From Neisseria sp. 83E34 (GTDB lineage: Bacteria; Pseudomonadota; Gammaproteobacteria; Burkholderiales; Neisseriaceae): 64,000 nucleotides of DNA. The position numbers were made by a program, and so were the translations under genes. The notes beneath the pieces are model-generated. The model saw nothing but the letters and a program-made list of their open reading frames with translations, did not search any database and was not told the DNA's origin. The stretch lies in assembly GCF_001308015.1 (NCBI RefSeq), contig NZ_LGYH01000005.1:62001-126000 (forward strand), written 5' to 3'. Positions 1-7,826 of this stretch are shown here, one piece after another (position 1 is the stretch's first letter; every line of letters begins with the position of its first letter).

Positions 1-237
1 TTCGCCGCCTGTGATGATGATGTTGCGGGCGGTATAGCTTTTCAGACAGGCATGGATTTCGCTCAGTGTCATGGGTTTGAAGGTCAGGTAATCGGTGTCG
101 CACCACGGGCAGGCGAGGTTGCATTTGCCCAGGCGGATGAATACGGCGGGCATGCCGGTGTTATAGCCTTCTCCTTGCAAGCTCTCAAAGATTTCGACGA
201 TGCGGTATTGGGGGTTGTCTGTATGATTTTTAGTCAT
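1..237 (-). CDS. queE: 7-carboxy-7-deazaguanine synthase QueE (3' end outside window)
   Basis: Radical-SAM enzyme that converts 6-carboxytetrahydropterin to 7-carboxy-7-deazaguanine, a step on the way to preQ0 and queuosine. Only the first 79 codons are in the window; the gene runs off the left edge. The start ATG is at 235-237 on the minus strand, 4 bases after the queD stop, so it is the last visible gene of the que operon. The N-terminus reads EIFESLQGEG, and the radical-SAM cluster motif C-x3-C-x2-C appears as CNLACPWC followed by DT, which is the QueE pattern. A DUS (complement at 42-53) lies inside the coding sequence and is read as A-C-L-K, so uptake sequence and codons coexist. Confidence 0.93.
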   Translation of the reverse strand, partial: MTKNHTDNPQYRIVEIFESLQGEGYNTGMPAVFIRLGKCNLACPWCDTDYLTFKPMTLSEIHACLKSYTARNIIITGGE

Positions 238-241
238 TTTT

Positions 242-664
242 CTACACTCCGTCGCACTCGGCGCAAGAAGTCGGTGTTTCCCACAAGCGGATTAAGCTCA
301 CGGGCAGGCCTGCGTTTTTCAGACAGGCATACATGTAAGCCGCCATATTTTCTGCCGTGGTGCGGAAATCAAGCCGCAGGGTTTTCATGTTCCAGCTTTC
401 GAGCAGGGCGGCGATTTGGCTTTCGCGCGGGTTGTTGCCGTTGTAGATGAAGGCGTGGTCGAACGGTTCGATGATGGTGCGTTTGACGATGGTTTTGAGG
501 TCGGAAAAGTCCATGACCATGCCGTCTTTCGCGCCGCCTTGGATGAGGCCGTCTGAAACCGTGACTTCGAGTTTGTAGGTGTGGCCGTGCAGGTTTTGGC
601 ATTTGCCGTCGTGGCCGTCGAGCATGTGTGATGAATCGAATGTGAAGATTTTGGTGATTTTCAT
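242..664 (-). CDS. queD: 6-carboxy-5,6,7,8-tetrahydropterin synthase QueD
   Basis: Makes 6-carboxytetrahydropterin from 7,8-dihydroneopterin triphosphate, the first committed step to preQ0. The 140-residue protein has the family zinc ligands His13, His26 and His28 and the catalytic Cys22 in KCQNLHGH (the C-x3-HGH motif that separates QueD from related 6-pyruvoyl-tetrahydropterin synthases). I chose ATG 664 because the open frame upstream reads through the DUS hairpin at 679-703 and has no family similarity. It sits between the DUF1543 gene and queE in one minus-strand operon. It contains one classical AG-type DUS (546-557) and one TG-type DUS (complement at 319-330, read as A-C-L-K). Confidence 0.93.
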   Translation of the reverse strand: MKITKIFTFDSSHMLDGHDGKCQNLHGHTYKLEVTVSDGLIQGGAKDGMVMDFSDLKTIVKRTIIEPFDHAFIYNGNNPRESQIAALLESWNMKTLRLDFRTTAENMAAYMYACLKNAGLPVSLIRLWETPTSCAECDGV

Positions 665-678
665 GGTTTGTATGGGTG

Positions 679-703
679 AGGCCGTCTGAATTTCAGACGG
701 CCT
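679..703 (-). terminator. Inverted pair of classical AG-DUS
   Basis: AGGCCGTCTGAA at 679-690 and its complement at 692-703 form a 12-bp stem, followed on the minus strand by the queD leader. It lies 19 bases past the DUF1543 stop and 14 bases before queD. It may attenuate rather than end transcription. This is the dialect of N. meningitidis and N. gonorrhoeae, not the TG dialect used in the rest of the window. Confidence 0.6.
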
Positions 704-722
704 TTTGTCTGTTTTAATATTC

Positions 723-1223
723 TTAGATCGGCATATAGCCTTGAAAGCCGATTTCGTCGGGCTTGCCGTCGGGATTGGGCTCAAGGTGGATATGCAGGCC
801 GCCGATTTCGTTTAATTCGAGCAGGTTGTCGATATCTTTCAGGTTGTCTTTGTGTTGCAGCGTATGGTCGGGCAGCAGGCTTTGCAAGGCTTTTTGTTTG
901 GCCTCGGACGGGTTTGCCGCTACAAAGAGGCCGAAGGCATGGGTTTCTGCCAGCGTTTCGGCGGTGTAGCCGCCCACATTGACGAAATACAGGCGTTCTT
1001 TGCTTTCAGACGGCCTGTCTGAAAGGCGGATGTCGTAGCCGTCGGCACAACTGACGGTTTGCCAGCCGTCGATATGGATTTTGTCGGCATCGCCGAACCA
1101 AGCGGCTTTCAGTTCGGGAATGGCTTCGCGGTAATCGCTGCATACGGCAAACTGTATGTCGTGTACTTCGATATTGGAACGGCCTGCGTTGCCGCCGAGG
1201 TAAAACATATACAGTTGTTTCAT
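723..1223 (-). CDS. DUF1543 domain protein in the que operon
   Basis: A 166-residue soluble protein with no signal peptide. The N-terminus (MKQLYMFYLGGNAGRSNIEVHD) and the later AWFGDADKIHIDGW segment are typical of DUF1543, whose members usually carry two related halves; a second half begins near residue 77 (RLYFVNVGGY). The function is unknown. A clear AAGGAG ribosome site lies upstream of ATG 1223. The gene is 30 bases after queC and before queD, so it is co-transcribed with queuosine synthesis genes; I infer a link to that pathway from position only. It contains an AG-DUS complement (1005-1016) that overlaps a near-TG-DUS, a rare place where the two dialects meet. Confidence 0.8.
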   Translation of the reverse strand: MKQLYMFYLGGNAGRSNIEVHDIQFAVCSDYREAIPELKAAWFGDADKIHIDGWQTVSCADGYDIRLSDRPSESKERLYFVNVGGYTAETLAETHAFGLFVAANPSEAKQKALQSLLPDHTLQHKDNLKDIDNLLELNEIGGLHIHLEPNPDGKPDEIGFQGYMPI

Positions 1224-1253
1224 GGTTGCTCCTTTGTGTTTTTATGGTTTGGT

Positions 1254-1919
1254 TTATGTTGCGGAAAGCCGTTTGGCGGCAAGATATTCGGCCAGCCCGC
1301 GTTCGCGCAGCACGCAGCTCGGGCATTCTCCGCAGCCGCCCGTTACGCCGTGGTAGCAGGTGTGGGTGTGTTCGCGGATGTAGTCGAGGCAGCCCAGCCG
1401 GTCGGCCAGCGCCCACGTTTCGGCTTTGGTGAGATACATCAGCGGTGTGTGGATTTGGAAGGCGTAGTCCATGGCCAGATTGAGGGTCACGTTCATGGAT
1501 TTGACGAATACGTCACGGCAGTCGGGGTAGCCGGAAAAGTCGGTTTCGCACACGCCTACGATGATGTGTTTGATGTTTTGGCTTTTGGCGTAAATGGCTG
1601 CGTATAGCAGAAAGAGGGCGTTGCGGCCGTCTACAAAAGTATTCGGCATGCCGTTGGTGCCTGTCTGAATTTCGGCCGTGTCGTCCATTAAGGCGTTGTG
1701 GGTGATTTGCTGCATCAGGCTTAAATCAAGCACGGTTTGTGCGATGCCCAAGTCTTCGGCAATCCGGCGGGCGCAATCCAGCTCGACGGCGTGGCGTTGG
1801 CCGTATTGGAACGTGATGGCCTGCACGTTGTCGCGGCCGTAGGTTTGAATGGCCTGAATCAGGCAGGTAGTAGAATCCTGGCCGCCTGAAAAGATGACCA
1901 GTGCTTTTTGGTTTTGCAT
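1254..1919 (-). CDS. queC: 7-cyano-7-deazaguanine (preQ0) synthase QueC
   Basis: ATP-dependent enzyme that turns 7-carboxy-7-deazaguanine into preQ0. The 221-residue protein shows the PP-loop SGGQDS at residues 11-16 and the four zinc cysteines near the C-terminus (Cys188, 196, 199 and 202, in CGECPSC). The length is normal. It is the first gene of the minus-strand operon queC-DUF1543-queD-queE. Its ATG (1917-1919) stands 6 bases after an AGGA ribosome site that is part of a preQ1 riboswitch, so translation should fall when preQ1 is plentiful. Confidence 0.95.
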   Translation of the reverse strand: MQNQKALVIFSGGQDSTTCLIQAIQTYGRDNVQAITFQYGQRHAVELDCARRIAEDLGIAQTVLDLSLMQQITHNALMDDTAEIQTGTNGMPNTFVDGRNALFLLYAAIYAKSQNIKHIIVGVCETDFSGYPDCRDVFVKSMNVTLNLAMDYAFQIHTPLMYLTKAETWALADRLGCLDYIREHTHTCYHGVTGGCGECPSCVLRERGLAEYLAAKRLSAT

Positions 1920-1925
1920 GTGGGT

Positions 1926-1962
1926 TCCTAGTTTTGGTATCGCGGGAGGATTTCGAACCGCG
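1926..1962 (-). promoter_or_regulatory. preQ1-I riboswitch controlling queC
   Basis: On the minus strand, CGCGG (1962-1958) pairs with CCGCG (1945-1941) as stem P1. The 12-base loop TTCGAAATCCTC contains TCCT (1950-1947), which pairs exactly with AGGA (1929-1926) at the end of an A-rich tail ATACCAAAACT, giving the small H-type pseudoknot of preQ1-I. The sequestered AGGA is the queC ribosome site, so the design is translational repression. The placement directly before preQ0 genes agrees. Identified by eye from the preQ1-I layout; no covariance model was run. Confidence 0.85.
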
Positions 1963-1975
1963 CTGAAAACGGCGG

Positions 1976-2005
1976 ATTATAGCCGAATTGCCGGAGGTTT
2001 GTCAT
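1976..2005 (-). promoter_or_regulatory. Promoter of the queC operon
   Basis: Minus-strand -35 ATGACA (2005-2000) and perfect -10 TATAAT (1981-1976) are separated by 18 bases. The expected start near 1968 is a few bases before the riboswitch P1 stem. Confidence 0.75.
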
Positions 2006-2201
2006 AAAGCGGTAAAAGCGGATGGTGCGGCAAAAATCATCCATGCCTGTCTGAAAAACGCGGGGCGCCGGTTTGGCAAATACGGCCGCTTACACACTTT
2101 ACGCCCCATATCGCAACTTAACACTTTGCATACACAAAAATCTTGTTTATCCTTAAGGGATATCTACAATTGTTTTTACTCACTCAATTTTTCCAAACAA
2201 T

Positions 2202-2879
2202 ATGACAACCCACAACAACCGCCGCCCCATTGCCTCCCGCAACAACAAACTGATTATCCGTTTTGCAGCATGGTTGGCCGCAAAAGACTCCCCTTCACCC
2301 AATCAAATTTCCATTTTAAGCGCCGTGTTTGCCGCTTGCGGCGCCGGTTTGCTTGCATACAGCCAGCATGCCGCAGCTTTGGTGGGCTGCGCGATTTTCA
2401 TCCAGCTCAGGCTGATGTGTAACCTGCTCGACGGCATGGTGGCGGTTGAAGGCGGCAAAAAAACCGACACCGGCGAAATTTACAACGAATTTCCTGACCG
2501 CGTGGCCGACAGCGTTTTGATCGTGGCGCTGGGTTATGCCATCGGGCAAAGCTGGCTAGGCTGGCTGGGTGCCCTGCTGGCTATGGCAACCGCCTATATC
2601 CGCGTGTTTGGCGGCAGCTTGGGCTTTGCACAGGATTTTCTCGGCCCGATGGCCAAGCAGCAGCGCATGGCCGTGCTGACACTGGGTTGCCTTTTGGGCG
2701 CGATAGAAAGCCATTACAACCAAACCAATTTTCTGCTCGGCGTTTCTCTGGCAGCTATTGTTATCGGCAGCGGCATTACCTGCTACAAACGCACCCAAAC
2801 CATCGCCGAACTGATGCGCCTGCGTGCAGCCGAAACACAAAGTGAAGATGAGGTTGGGCAAACCCGCAAAAACGATTAG
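2202..2879 (+). CDS. CDP-alcohol phosphatidyltransferase family protein (YnjF-like)
   Basis: A 225-residue membrane protein of the CDP-alcohol phosphotransferase family, which joins a CDP-linked lipid or alcohol to a second alcohol. The signature region is RLMCNLLDGMVAVE...GEIYNEFPDRVAD (about residues 66-104). It keeps the DG and final D-x3-D but has Asn in place of two usual Asp/Gly positions, as I recall for the YnjF-like branch. Four to five hydrophobic segments follow. The last 25 residues are charged. The substrate cannot be named from sequence. No good ribosome site precedes ATG 2202, so the start is only the likeliest choice. It ends facing rsmI, with a shared DUS hairpin between. Confidence 0.8.
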   Translation: MTTHNNRRPIASRNNKLIIRFAAWLAAKDSPSPNQISILSAVFAACGAGLLAYSQHAAALVGCAIFIQLRLMCNLLDGMVAVEGGKKTDTGEIYNEFPDRVADSVLIVALGYAIGQSWLGWLGALLAMATAYIRVFGGSLGFAQDFLGPMAKQQRMAVLTLGCLLGAIESHYNQTNFLLGVSLAAIVIGSGITCYKRTQTIAELMRLRAAETQSEDEVGQTRKND

Positions 2880-2926
2880 CTATTACAAGCTGCATAATCC
2901 TACCCACCTCAAACTGAAACATGAAT

Positions 2927-2959
2927 AATGCCTGTCTGAAAGCTTTTCAGACAGGCATT
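2927..2959. terminator. DUS inverted pair, bidirectional terminator
   Basis: AATGCCTGTCTGAAAG pairs with its complement across AGCT. It lies between the converging ends of the YnjF-like gene and rsmI and serves both strands. Confidence 0.8.
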
Positions 2960-2979
2960 ATTTATCCGAGCCAACAATC

Positions 2980-3861
2980 TTATCCGCCGCTTTTCTTCCA
3001 CTCGAGCGCCAAATCATAAAGCGCTTTTTTACTCTCGCCCGTAATCTTCGCCGCCAATTCCGCAGCCTGTTTGGTTGGCAATTCGTCCGCCAACACTTTC
3101 ATCACATGTCGCGCATCCTCCGGCAGCGTCTCATTACGCTCCGCAGCCTGCGGATGCAACACCAGCACCATTTCACCGCGGCTTTGGTTGCTGTCTGCCT
3201 GCAGCATGGCGCGCACTTCTTCCACCGTGCCGCTCAAAAAAGTTTCAAACGTTTTGGAAATTTCCCGCGCCAACATGATCTTGCGCTCGGGAAAAAACTC
3301 CGCCATATCGCTTAACGCCGCTTCGATGCGGTGCGGCGTTTCAAACATCACCACCGGGAAATCCGCCGTTTGCCAGCGTTCGAACAGTTTTTTCCGCTCG
3401 CCCGATTTATGCGGCAAAAAACCGTAAAAATAAAAATCGGGTTGCGTCACACCCGCCACGCTCAAAGCCGCCATCACAGCGCTGGCACCCGCCACAGGCA
3501 CCACTTTATACCCCGCCTCGCGCACCAGCGCGGCAAGCTTGGCGCCGGGGTCGCATACGGCAGGCGTGCCCGCATCAGAAACCTGCGCCACGCTCTGCCT
3601 GGCCGCCAGCGCCTCAATAATTTTGTCGGCCATCTGGCGCTCGTTGTGCTCCCGAACACTCACCAATTTACCCTGTATACCGTAGGCGCTCAGCAGCTGC
3701 GCCGTTACCCGCGTATCCTCCGCACAGATAATATCGGCATGGTTCAACACCGCCAGCGCGCGCAACGTGATGTCTCCCAAATTGCCGATAGGCGTGGCAA
3801 CCACGTATAATGTCTGCTTCTCAACACTTTCGCAGGCTTTTTGGTAATGTTTCTGCATCAT
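2980..3861 (-). CDS. rsmI: 16S rRNA (cytidine1402-2'-O)-methyltransferase RsmI
   Basis: SAM-dependent methyltransferase of the tetrapyrrole-methylase fold that adds the 2'-O methyl group to C1402 in the ribosomal P site. The 293-residue protein has the family landmarks TLYVVATPIGNLGDITLRAL near residue 17, EDTRVTAQLL, VSDAGTPAVCDPG near 95 and PVAGASAV near 122. The start is ATG 3861 or the adjacent ATG 3858. It is divergent from yraN-gmhA-dolP, the same arrangement as E. coli yraL beside the lpoA-yraN-diaA-yraP group. Confidence 0.95.
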   Translation of the reverse strand: MMQKHYQKACESVEKQTLYVVATPIGNLGDITLRALAVLNHADIICAEDTRVTAQLLSAYGIQGKLVSVREHNERQMADKIIEALAARQSVAQVSDAGTPAVCDPGAKLAALVREAGYKVVPVAGASAVMAALSVAGVTQPDFYFYGFLPHKSGERKKLFERWQTADFPVVMFETPHRIEAALSDMAEFFPERKIMLAREISKTFETFLSGTVEEVRAMLQADSNQSRGEMVLVLHPQAAERNETLPEDARHVMKVLADELPTKQAAELAAKITGESKKALYDLALEWKKSGG

Positions 3862-3914
3862 ATCTGAATGCCTGTCTGAAAAACGAAAACCATATTATAC
3901 GGGCGAATCGGATT

Positions 3915-4262
3915 ATGCGCTTAAACCATCAATCAGGCGCAGCGGGCGAAGATGCGGCGCTGGCGTTTTTAAAAAGCCGCGGCTGCACGTTGGTCGAACG
4001 AAACTGGCATTGCCCGTTTGGCGAGATTGATTTAATCGTTAAACAGGGTAAGATGTTGCTTTTCGTAGAAGTCAAATACCGCAAAAACAGCACCTTCGGC
4101 GGCGCAGCACACAGCATCACACCAGCCAAACTGGCCAAGCTCACCCGCAGCGTCGAGCATTATCTGCAAACCCGCAAGGCAGGCAATCCGCCCTGCCGCC
4201 TCGACGCGGTATTGATTCAGGGCAACGATGCGCCCATATGGATTCAAAACATCACAGGTTAA
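3915..4262 (+). CDS. yraN: YraN family protein (UPF0102), nuclease-like fold
   Basis: A 115-residue protein. [34 protein letters not shown] and [11 protein letters not shown] are the conserved YraN blocks; the D and E-x-K residues match the PD-(D/E)XK endonuclease-like core of the family. The molecular function is not established. ATG 3915 is used because the family begins with a G-x-x-GE segment about 9 residues after it; an upstream in-frame extension reads through a DUS (A-C-L-K). The stop is 4 bases before gmhA, so the genes are co-transcribed. Confidence 0.92.
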   Translation: MRLNHQSGAAGEDAALAFLKSRGCTLVERNWHCPFGEIDLIVKQGKMLLFVEVKYRKNSTFGGAAHSITPAKLAKLTRSVEHYLQTRKAGNPPCRLDAVLIQGNDAPIWIQNITG

Positions 4263-4266
4263 ACCC

Positions 4267-4860
4267 ATGACAACATTGCAAGAGCGCGTAGCCGCGCATT
4301 TCGAAGAAAGTATCCAAGTCAAACAGCAGGCAGCCGAAGTGCTGGCCGAACCCACCGCCGAAGCAGCCATGCTGATGATGAACTGCCTGATGAACGACGG
4401 CAAAATCCTCGCCTGCGGCAACGGCGGCTCGGCTGCCGACGCCCAACATTTCGCTGCCGAAATGACCGGCCGTTTTGAAAAAGAACGCATGGAGCTGGCC
4501 GCCGTGGCACTCACCACCGACACCTCCGCCCTCACCGCCATCGGCAACGATTACGGCTTCGACCATATTTTCAGTAAACAGGTGCGTGCACTCGGCCGCG
4601 CAGGCGACGTGTTAATCGGCATCTCCACTTCCGGCAATTCCGGCAACGTGATTGAAGCCATTAAAGCCGCCCACGAGCGCGACATGCACGTTATCGCGTT
4701 TACCGGCCGCGACGGCGGCAAAATCGCCGGCATGTTGAAAGACAGCGACGTGCTGCTCAACGTGCCCCACCCGCGCACCGCCCGCATTCAGGAAACCCAT
4801 ATTCTGCTGATACATGCCTTGTGCGACTCTATCGACACCATGTTGCTCGAAGGCATGTAA
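4267..4860 (+). CDS. gmhA: Phosphoheptose isomerase / DiaA-type SIS protein
   Basis: A 197-residue SIS-domain protein. GmhA converts sedoheptulose 7-phosphate to D-glycero-D-manno-heptose 7-phosphate for lipooligosaccharide core. The sugar-phosphate loop [16 protein letters not shown] (about residues 55-70) and [11 protein letters not shown] (near 122) are clear, and the C-terminal HALCDSID is typical. Position (yraN before, dolP after) matches E. coli diaA, a paralogue that binds DnaA, so an additional or alternative DiaA-like role is possible; in Neisseria this gene is normally called gmhA. ATG 4267 starts 4 bases after the yraN stop. Confidence 0.88.
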   Translation: MTTLQERVAAHFEESIQVKQQAAEVLAEPTAEAAMLMMNCLMNDGKILACGNGGSAADAQHFAAEMTGRFEKERMELAAVALTTDTSALTAIGNDYGFDHIFSKQVRALGRAGDVLIGISTSGNSGNVIEAIKAAHERDMHVIAFTGRDGGKIAGMLKDSDVLLNVPHPRTARIQETHILLIHALCDSIDTMLLEGM

Positions 4861-4993
4861 ATGCCTGTCTGAAACCTTTTGGCAACCGATTATCGGCAAA
4901 AACGTGTCAAATTGATGATAAACCGTTAAAATGCTTTTCTTTTTTCAAAACCGGCCTCACCAAAGGCCGGATTGCCACGTTAAGGAATTCCGC

Positions 4994-5596
4994 ATGAATA
5001 AAACCTTAAAAACCCTCTTGCTGGCTGCTGCCGTTTCCACCGGATTGAGCGGTTGCGCCGCAGCCTTACTCGGCGGAGCCGCCGTCGGCACGCAATCCGG
5101 CTTAGACCGCCGCAGCACCGGCGCCCAAGCCGACGACCAAGTGATGGAGCTGCGCATCCACAACACAGCCATTTCCTATCTGAAAAACAATAATCAAACC
5201 TCCGGCTACGCGCCGCGCCTTTCCGTGGTGAGCTACAACCGTCATGTTCTCTTGCTCGGCCAAGTTTCTTCCGAACAAGAAAAACAATTTGTCGAACAAA
5301 TCGCCCGCTCAGAGCAAGCCGTGCAAGCCGTTTACAACTACATCAACGTAGCCTCCCCCCAACGCACGTTTAACGATGTGGGTATCGACACCTGGAGCAC
5401 CACCAAAGTGCGCACCACCCTATTGGGCATCCAAGGCGTGTACCCCGGCCGCGTAAAAATCGTTACCTACAACGGCGTAACCTATGTAATGGGCATTCTC
5501 ACGCCCGAAGAGCAAGCTGCGGTAACCCAAAAAGTCAGCACCACCGCCGGCGTGCAAAAAGTGATTACCCTCTATCAAACCTACACCAAACAATAA
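4994..5596 (+). CDS. dolP: DolP (YraP)-like BON-domain outer-membrane lipoprotein
   Basis: A 200-residue lipoprotein with signal peptide and lipobox LSGC (Cys21), then two BON domains (about 45-115 and 120-195). It corresponds to E. coli DolP/YraP, which helps keep the outer membrane intact, and to meningococcal GNA2091. Start ATG 4994 follows AAGGAAT. It lies downstream of gmhA, past a lone DUS (4861) and about 130 bases. A DUS hairpin follows the stop at once. Confidence 0.92.
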   Translation: MNKTLKTLLLAAAVSTGLSGCAAALLGGAAVGTQSGLDRRSTGAQADDQVMELRIHNTAISYLKNNNQTSGYAPRLSVVSYNRHVLLLGQVSSEQEKQFVEQIARSEQAVQAVYNYINVASPQRTFNDVGIDTWSTTKVRTTLLGIQGVYPGRVKIVTYNGVTYVMGILTPEEQAAVTQKVSTTAGVQKVITLYQTYTKQ

Positions 5597-5600
5597 TACC

Positions 5601-5636
5601 CGAATGCCTGTCTGAAAATTTTCAGACAGGCATTCG
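5601..5636. terminator. DUS inverted-pair terminator after dolP
   Basis: CGAATGCCTGTCTGAAAA pairs perfectly with its complement, giving an 18-bp stem with almost no loop, 4 bases past the dolP stop. Confidence 0.75.
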
Positions 5637-5684
5637 GAACCGCCGTACCCTAAACGGCGGCCTGATACACACTTGAGAACAATA

Positions 5685-6284
5685 ATGAGCAACACCAAAC
5701 CCGGCTTCAAACTGACGCCCCGCAAACTATTATTTATCGCACTGGCCATCGTAGCATTGGCTGTTTTTGCCTTAGTTGGCTACACTTTCTCGGTCGTTAC
5801 CACCAAAGAACAGGTCAAACAGGCAGACCAATCCGGAAACAGCGCCAACCAGCCTCAAGTTGAATTGCTGTCACCCAACGGCGGCAAAGGCACTGTCGTA
5901 ACCGTTCAAAGCGCCTCACAGGCATCTGCCGCACAGCCCCCCAAAGAAGACGACGATAAAGGCAACAACAAAGATAAACCAGCCAACGAAAACAACACCG
6001 AAGAAGACAAAAACGATAACGACGAAGACCAAGCCGCAGAATCACGTGACCATACCCCCGCAGCCCCTCGCGCCACGGCAAAACCCCAAACCTCTAAACG
6101 CAACACCGAGCCGGCTGCCGAAAGCGCCAACCGAAACGCCCAAAGAGAAACGCCGGTAGAACCCATCCGCCGCACACGCGAACCTGCGCCCTCTAAGGCA
6201 GAGCAGGCACCGCGCAGCCAAAGCAACCGCAGCGAACGCTCTGCTCCGGCACCACAGCGCGAAGTGATGGATAATTTGTTTTAA
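5685..6284 (+). CDS. Membrane-anchored low-complexity protein, unknown function
   Basis: A 199-residue protein not recognised. Residues 15-37 form one membrane helix (LLFIALAIVALAVFALVGYTF) after a short basic N-terminus. The rest is hydrophilic and low in complexity: an acidic Asn/Glu/Asp/Lys stretch (about 85-120), then an Ala/Pro/Arg/Ser-rich stretch to the end. The layout (short cytosolic tail, one helix, long disordered periplasmic tail) recalls divisome or peptidoglycan-linked anchors such as FtsN, but there is no SPOR domain and I do not assign one. ATG 5685 lacks a clear ribosome site. DUS hairpins flank the gene on both sides. Confidence 0.75.
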   Translation: MSNTKPGFKLTPRKLLFIALAIVALAVFALVGYTFSVVTTKEQVKQADQSGNSANQPQVELLSPNGGKGTVVTVQSASQASAAQPPKEDDDKGNNKDKPANENNTEEDKNDNDEDQAAESRDHTPAAPRATAKPQTSKRNTEPAAESANRNAQRETPVEPIRRTREPAPSKAEQAPRSQSNRSERSAPAPQREVMDNLF

Positions 6285-6302
6285 CCATGCAGCAAGATAC
6301 AC

Positions 6303-6338
6303 AAATGCCTGTCTGAAACTTTTTCAGACAGGCATTTA
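6303..6338. terminator. DUS inverted-pair terminator
   Basis: AAATGCCTGTCTGAAA pairs with its complement across CTT, about 20 bases past the stop of the preceding gene. Confidence 0.75.
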
Positions 6339-6415
6339 CCTTTAAACTACCTACATATCGCACCATCATAACTCAGGCTTGGCACGAGTATAACGAAATA
6401 CTATCTTTAACTTGT

Positions 6416-7120
6416 TTACACACCCATCAAAGGAATCAAAATCGGCACGAATATCGCCGTGAGCACACCATTAAAAATCAAACCCAAGCTCGCATAGGCC
6501 GCATATTTCTTGCTGCGCTCCATGGAAATCGCAATGCCCATCGCATGTGAAGCCGAACCCATCGACATCCCTTGCGACATCGGCTTGGTTACCGTACTCG
6601 CGCTCATCATGCGATAGCCCGCCATTTGCCCAAGCATACCCGCCACAATCACCATCGCCGCCGTAATCGCCGGAATGCCGCCTATGGTTTTGGTGATTTC
6701 AATCGCAATCGGATTGGTTACCGATTTGGCCGCCAAGCTCAGTGTTACCTCCCGATCCGCGCCCATCAGCTTCGCAATATACACCGCGCTCACGATGCCC
6801 GTAATGCTGCCCGCTCCTTGTGAAATCACAATCGGCAGCCATTGCTTACGGATTTTCTCCCAGTTGTTATAAAGCGGCACCGCCAGCCCTACCACTGCAG
6901 GTTTCAGCCAAAAATCAATAAATTCCGCTGCCTCGTGATAAGTTGCGTAATCAATATTTAATGCAGTTAAGTAGAGAATAATCGCCGTTGTACTCAGCAA
7001 TACGGGATTGAACAACACATTCCCCGTACGCGTGCGCAAGATATTGGCCACCCAATAAGCAGTAACCGTGAGCCAGAGCAGCACCATCGGATGTTTGAAC
7101 ACATTCATCGGTTCCATCAT
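6416..7120 (-). CDS. lrgB: LrgB/CidB family membrane protein
   Basis: A 234-residue protein with about 6-7 membrane helices. The block LAAKSVTNPIAIEITKTIGG (about 124-143) and GSASHAMGIA are the LrgB signature. LrgAB/CidAB pairs were first linked to control of murein hydrolases and programmed lysis; plant and bacterial relatives move small organic acids, so transport is also possible. ATG 7120 overlaps the end of lrgA by 4 bases (ATGA), a strong sign of coupled translation. Confidence 0.9.
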   Translation of the reverse strand: MMEPMNVFKHPMVLLWLTVTAYWVANILRTRTGNVLFNPVLLSTTAIILYLTALNIDYATYHEAAEFIDFWLKPAVVGLAVPLYNNWEKIRKQWLPIVISQGAGSITGIVSAVYIAKLMGADREVTLSLAAKSVTNPIAIEITKTIGGIPAITAAMVIVAGMLGQMAGYRMMSASTVTKPMSQGMSMGSASHAMGIAISMERSKKYAAYASLGLIFNGVLTAIFVPILIPLMGV

Positions 7121-7452
7121 TTTCTCCGTAAAAGCTCATGGGTTTTGCCCGTAACAAACATCACTGCAAACGTGCTGATCACCGTAGCCGTAACAATCGG
7201 CACAAAATCGCGTGCCACCAAATCCAGATAACTCATCACCGCAACACAAGGCGGCACCAGAAACAGCGCAAGGTTTGCCATCATGGTGTCTACCATTTTC
7301 TGAAGCTGCGAGGGTTTTACCCATTTAAGCTGCAAGGCTGCAAAAAGCAATCCCATACCCACAATGCTGCCCGGAAATTTCAGACCTGTTAAATAAACAA
7401 CGGCTTCCCCCACTGCGAGAAAGCCGAAAATAATGCTGAGCGATAAAATCAT
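7117..7452 (-). CDS. lrgA: LrgA/CidA family holin-like membrane protein
   Basis: A 111-residue protein with four hydrophobic helices and the family block KFPGSIVGMGLLF (about 25-37), then LALFLVPPCVAVM near 68-80. It pairs with LrgB, encoded next in the same operon. I start at ATG 7452 rather than 24 codons upstream because the added segment is charged and unlike the family, while ATG 7452 places the first helix at the N-terminus. No regulator such as LytSR lies nearby. Confidence 0.9.
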   Translation of the reverse strand: MILSLSIIFGFLAVGEAVVYLTGLKFPGSIVGMGLLFAALQLKWVKPSQLQKMVDTMMANLALFLVPPCVAVMSYLDLVARDFVPIVTATVISTFAVMFVTGKTHELLRRK

Positions 7453-7546
7453 GATGTATCCTTCGTTTGTGTTTTTCTTATGTTCGTTTTTGGTCGGCTT
7501 TGATGAAGTGATAAGCAGCAACAACCAGTTACACTATACTACAAAG

Positions 7547-7581
7547 AATGCCTGTCTGAAACCGCTTTTCAGACAGGCATT
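7547..7581. terminator. DUS inverted pair upstream of lrgA
   Basis: AATGCCTGTCTGAAA pairs with TTTCAGACAGGCATT across CCGCT. It lies between divergently placed lrgA and the 71-residue gene, so on the minus strand it would insulate lrgAB from the gene upstream. Confidence 0.55.
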
Positions 7582-7600
7582 ATAAATATTTTAACAATCT

Positions 7601-7816
7601 TTATTTTTTATAAGGGTTCTCTACCCCTTGAACGAGCCGAACCAGATATTCCCTCAGCTGCGCCTCGCCGCAGCCCATCAAAAGGCCATCTTCAAACGCA
7701 TCTTGCGCCAGCTGGAACAGCTCGGTCATGTTTTCATTCATTACCTTGATTTTTTCGGTGCAGGAAACGATGGTGCCATCCTCTCCATACCATTTGGGCA
7801 TCTGCGGCATACTCAT
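7601..7816 (-). CDS. Conserved small protein of unknown function
   Basis: A 71-residue protein beginning MSMPQMPKWYGEDGTIVSCTEKIKVMNENM. I recall similar small proteins with a KWY-x-EDG-x3-SCTEK start in Betaproteobacteria, without known role. No signal peptide; one Cys in SCTEK and one in GCGEAQ. It begins 10 bases after the NlpC/P60 gene on the same strand and is preceded by AAGAGGT, so it is probably co-transcribed with it. A DUS hairpin follows it. Confidence 0.7.
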   Translation of the reverse strand: MSMPQMPKWYGEDGTIVSCTEKIKVMNENMTELFQLAQDAFEDGLLMGCGEAQLREYLVRLVQGVENPYKK

Positions 7817-7826
7817 GGCATACCTC

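Noticed and set aside
52-450. 132-codon plus-strand frame over queE/queD
   Set aside because: Antisense to strongly conserved genes, no ribosome site, no recognisable domain.
1059-1607. 182-codon plus-strand frame opposite queC/DUF1543
   Set aside because: Shadow of the real minus-strand genes; composition follows from codon bias.
1926-1965. TTCGAA-containing stem resembling a tRNA T-arm on the minus strand
   Set aside because: No acceptor, D or anticodon arm is present; the pseudoknot and promoter layout fit a preQ1 riboswitch instead.
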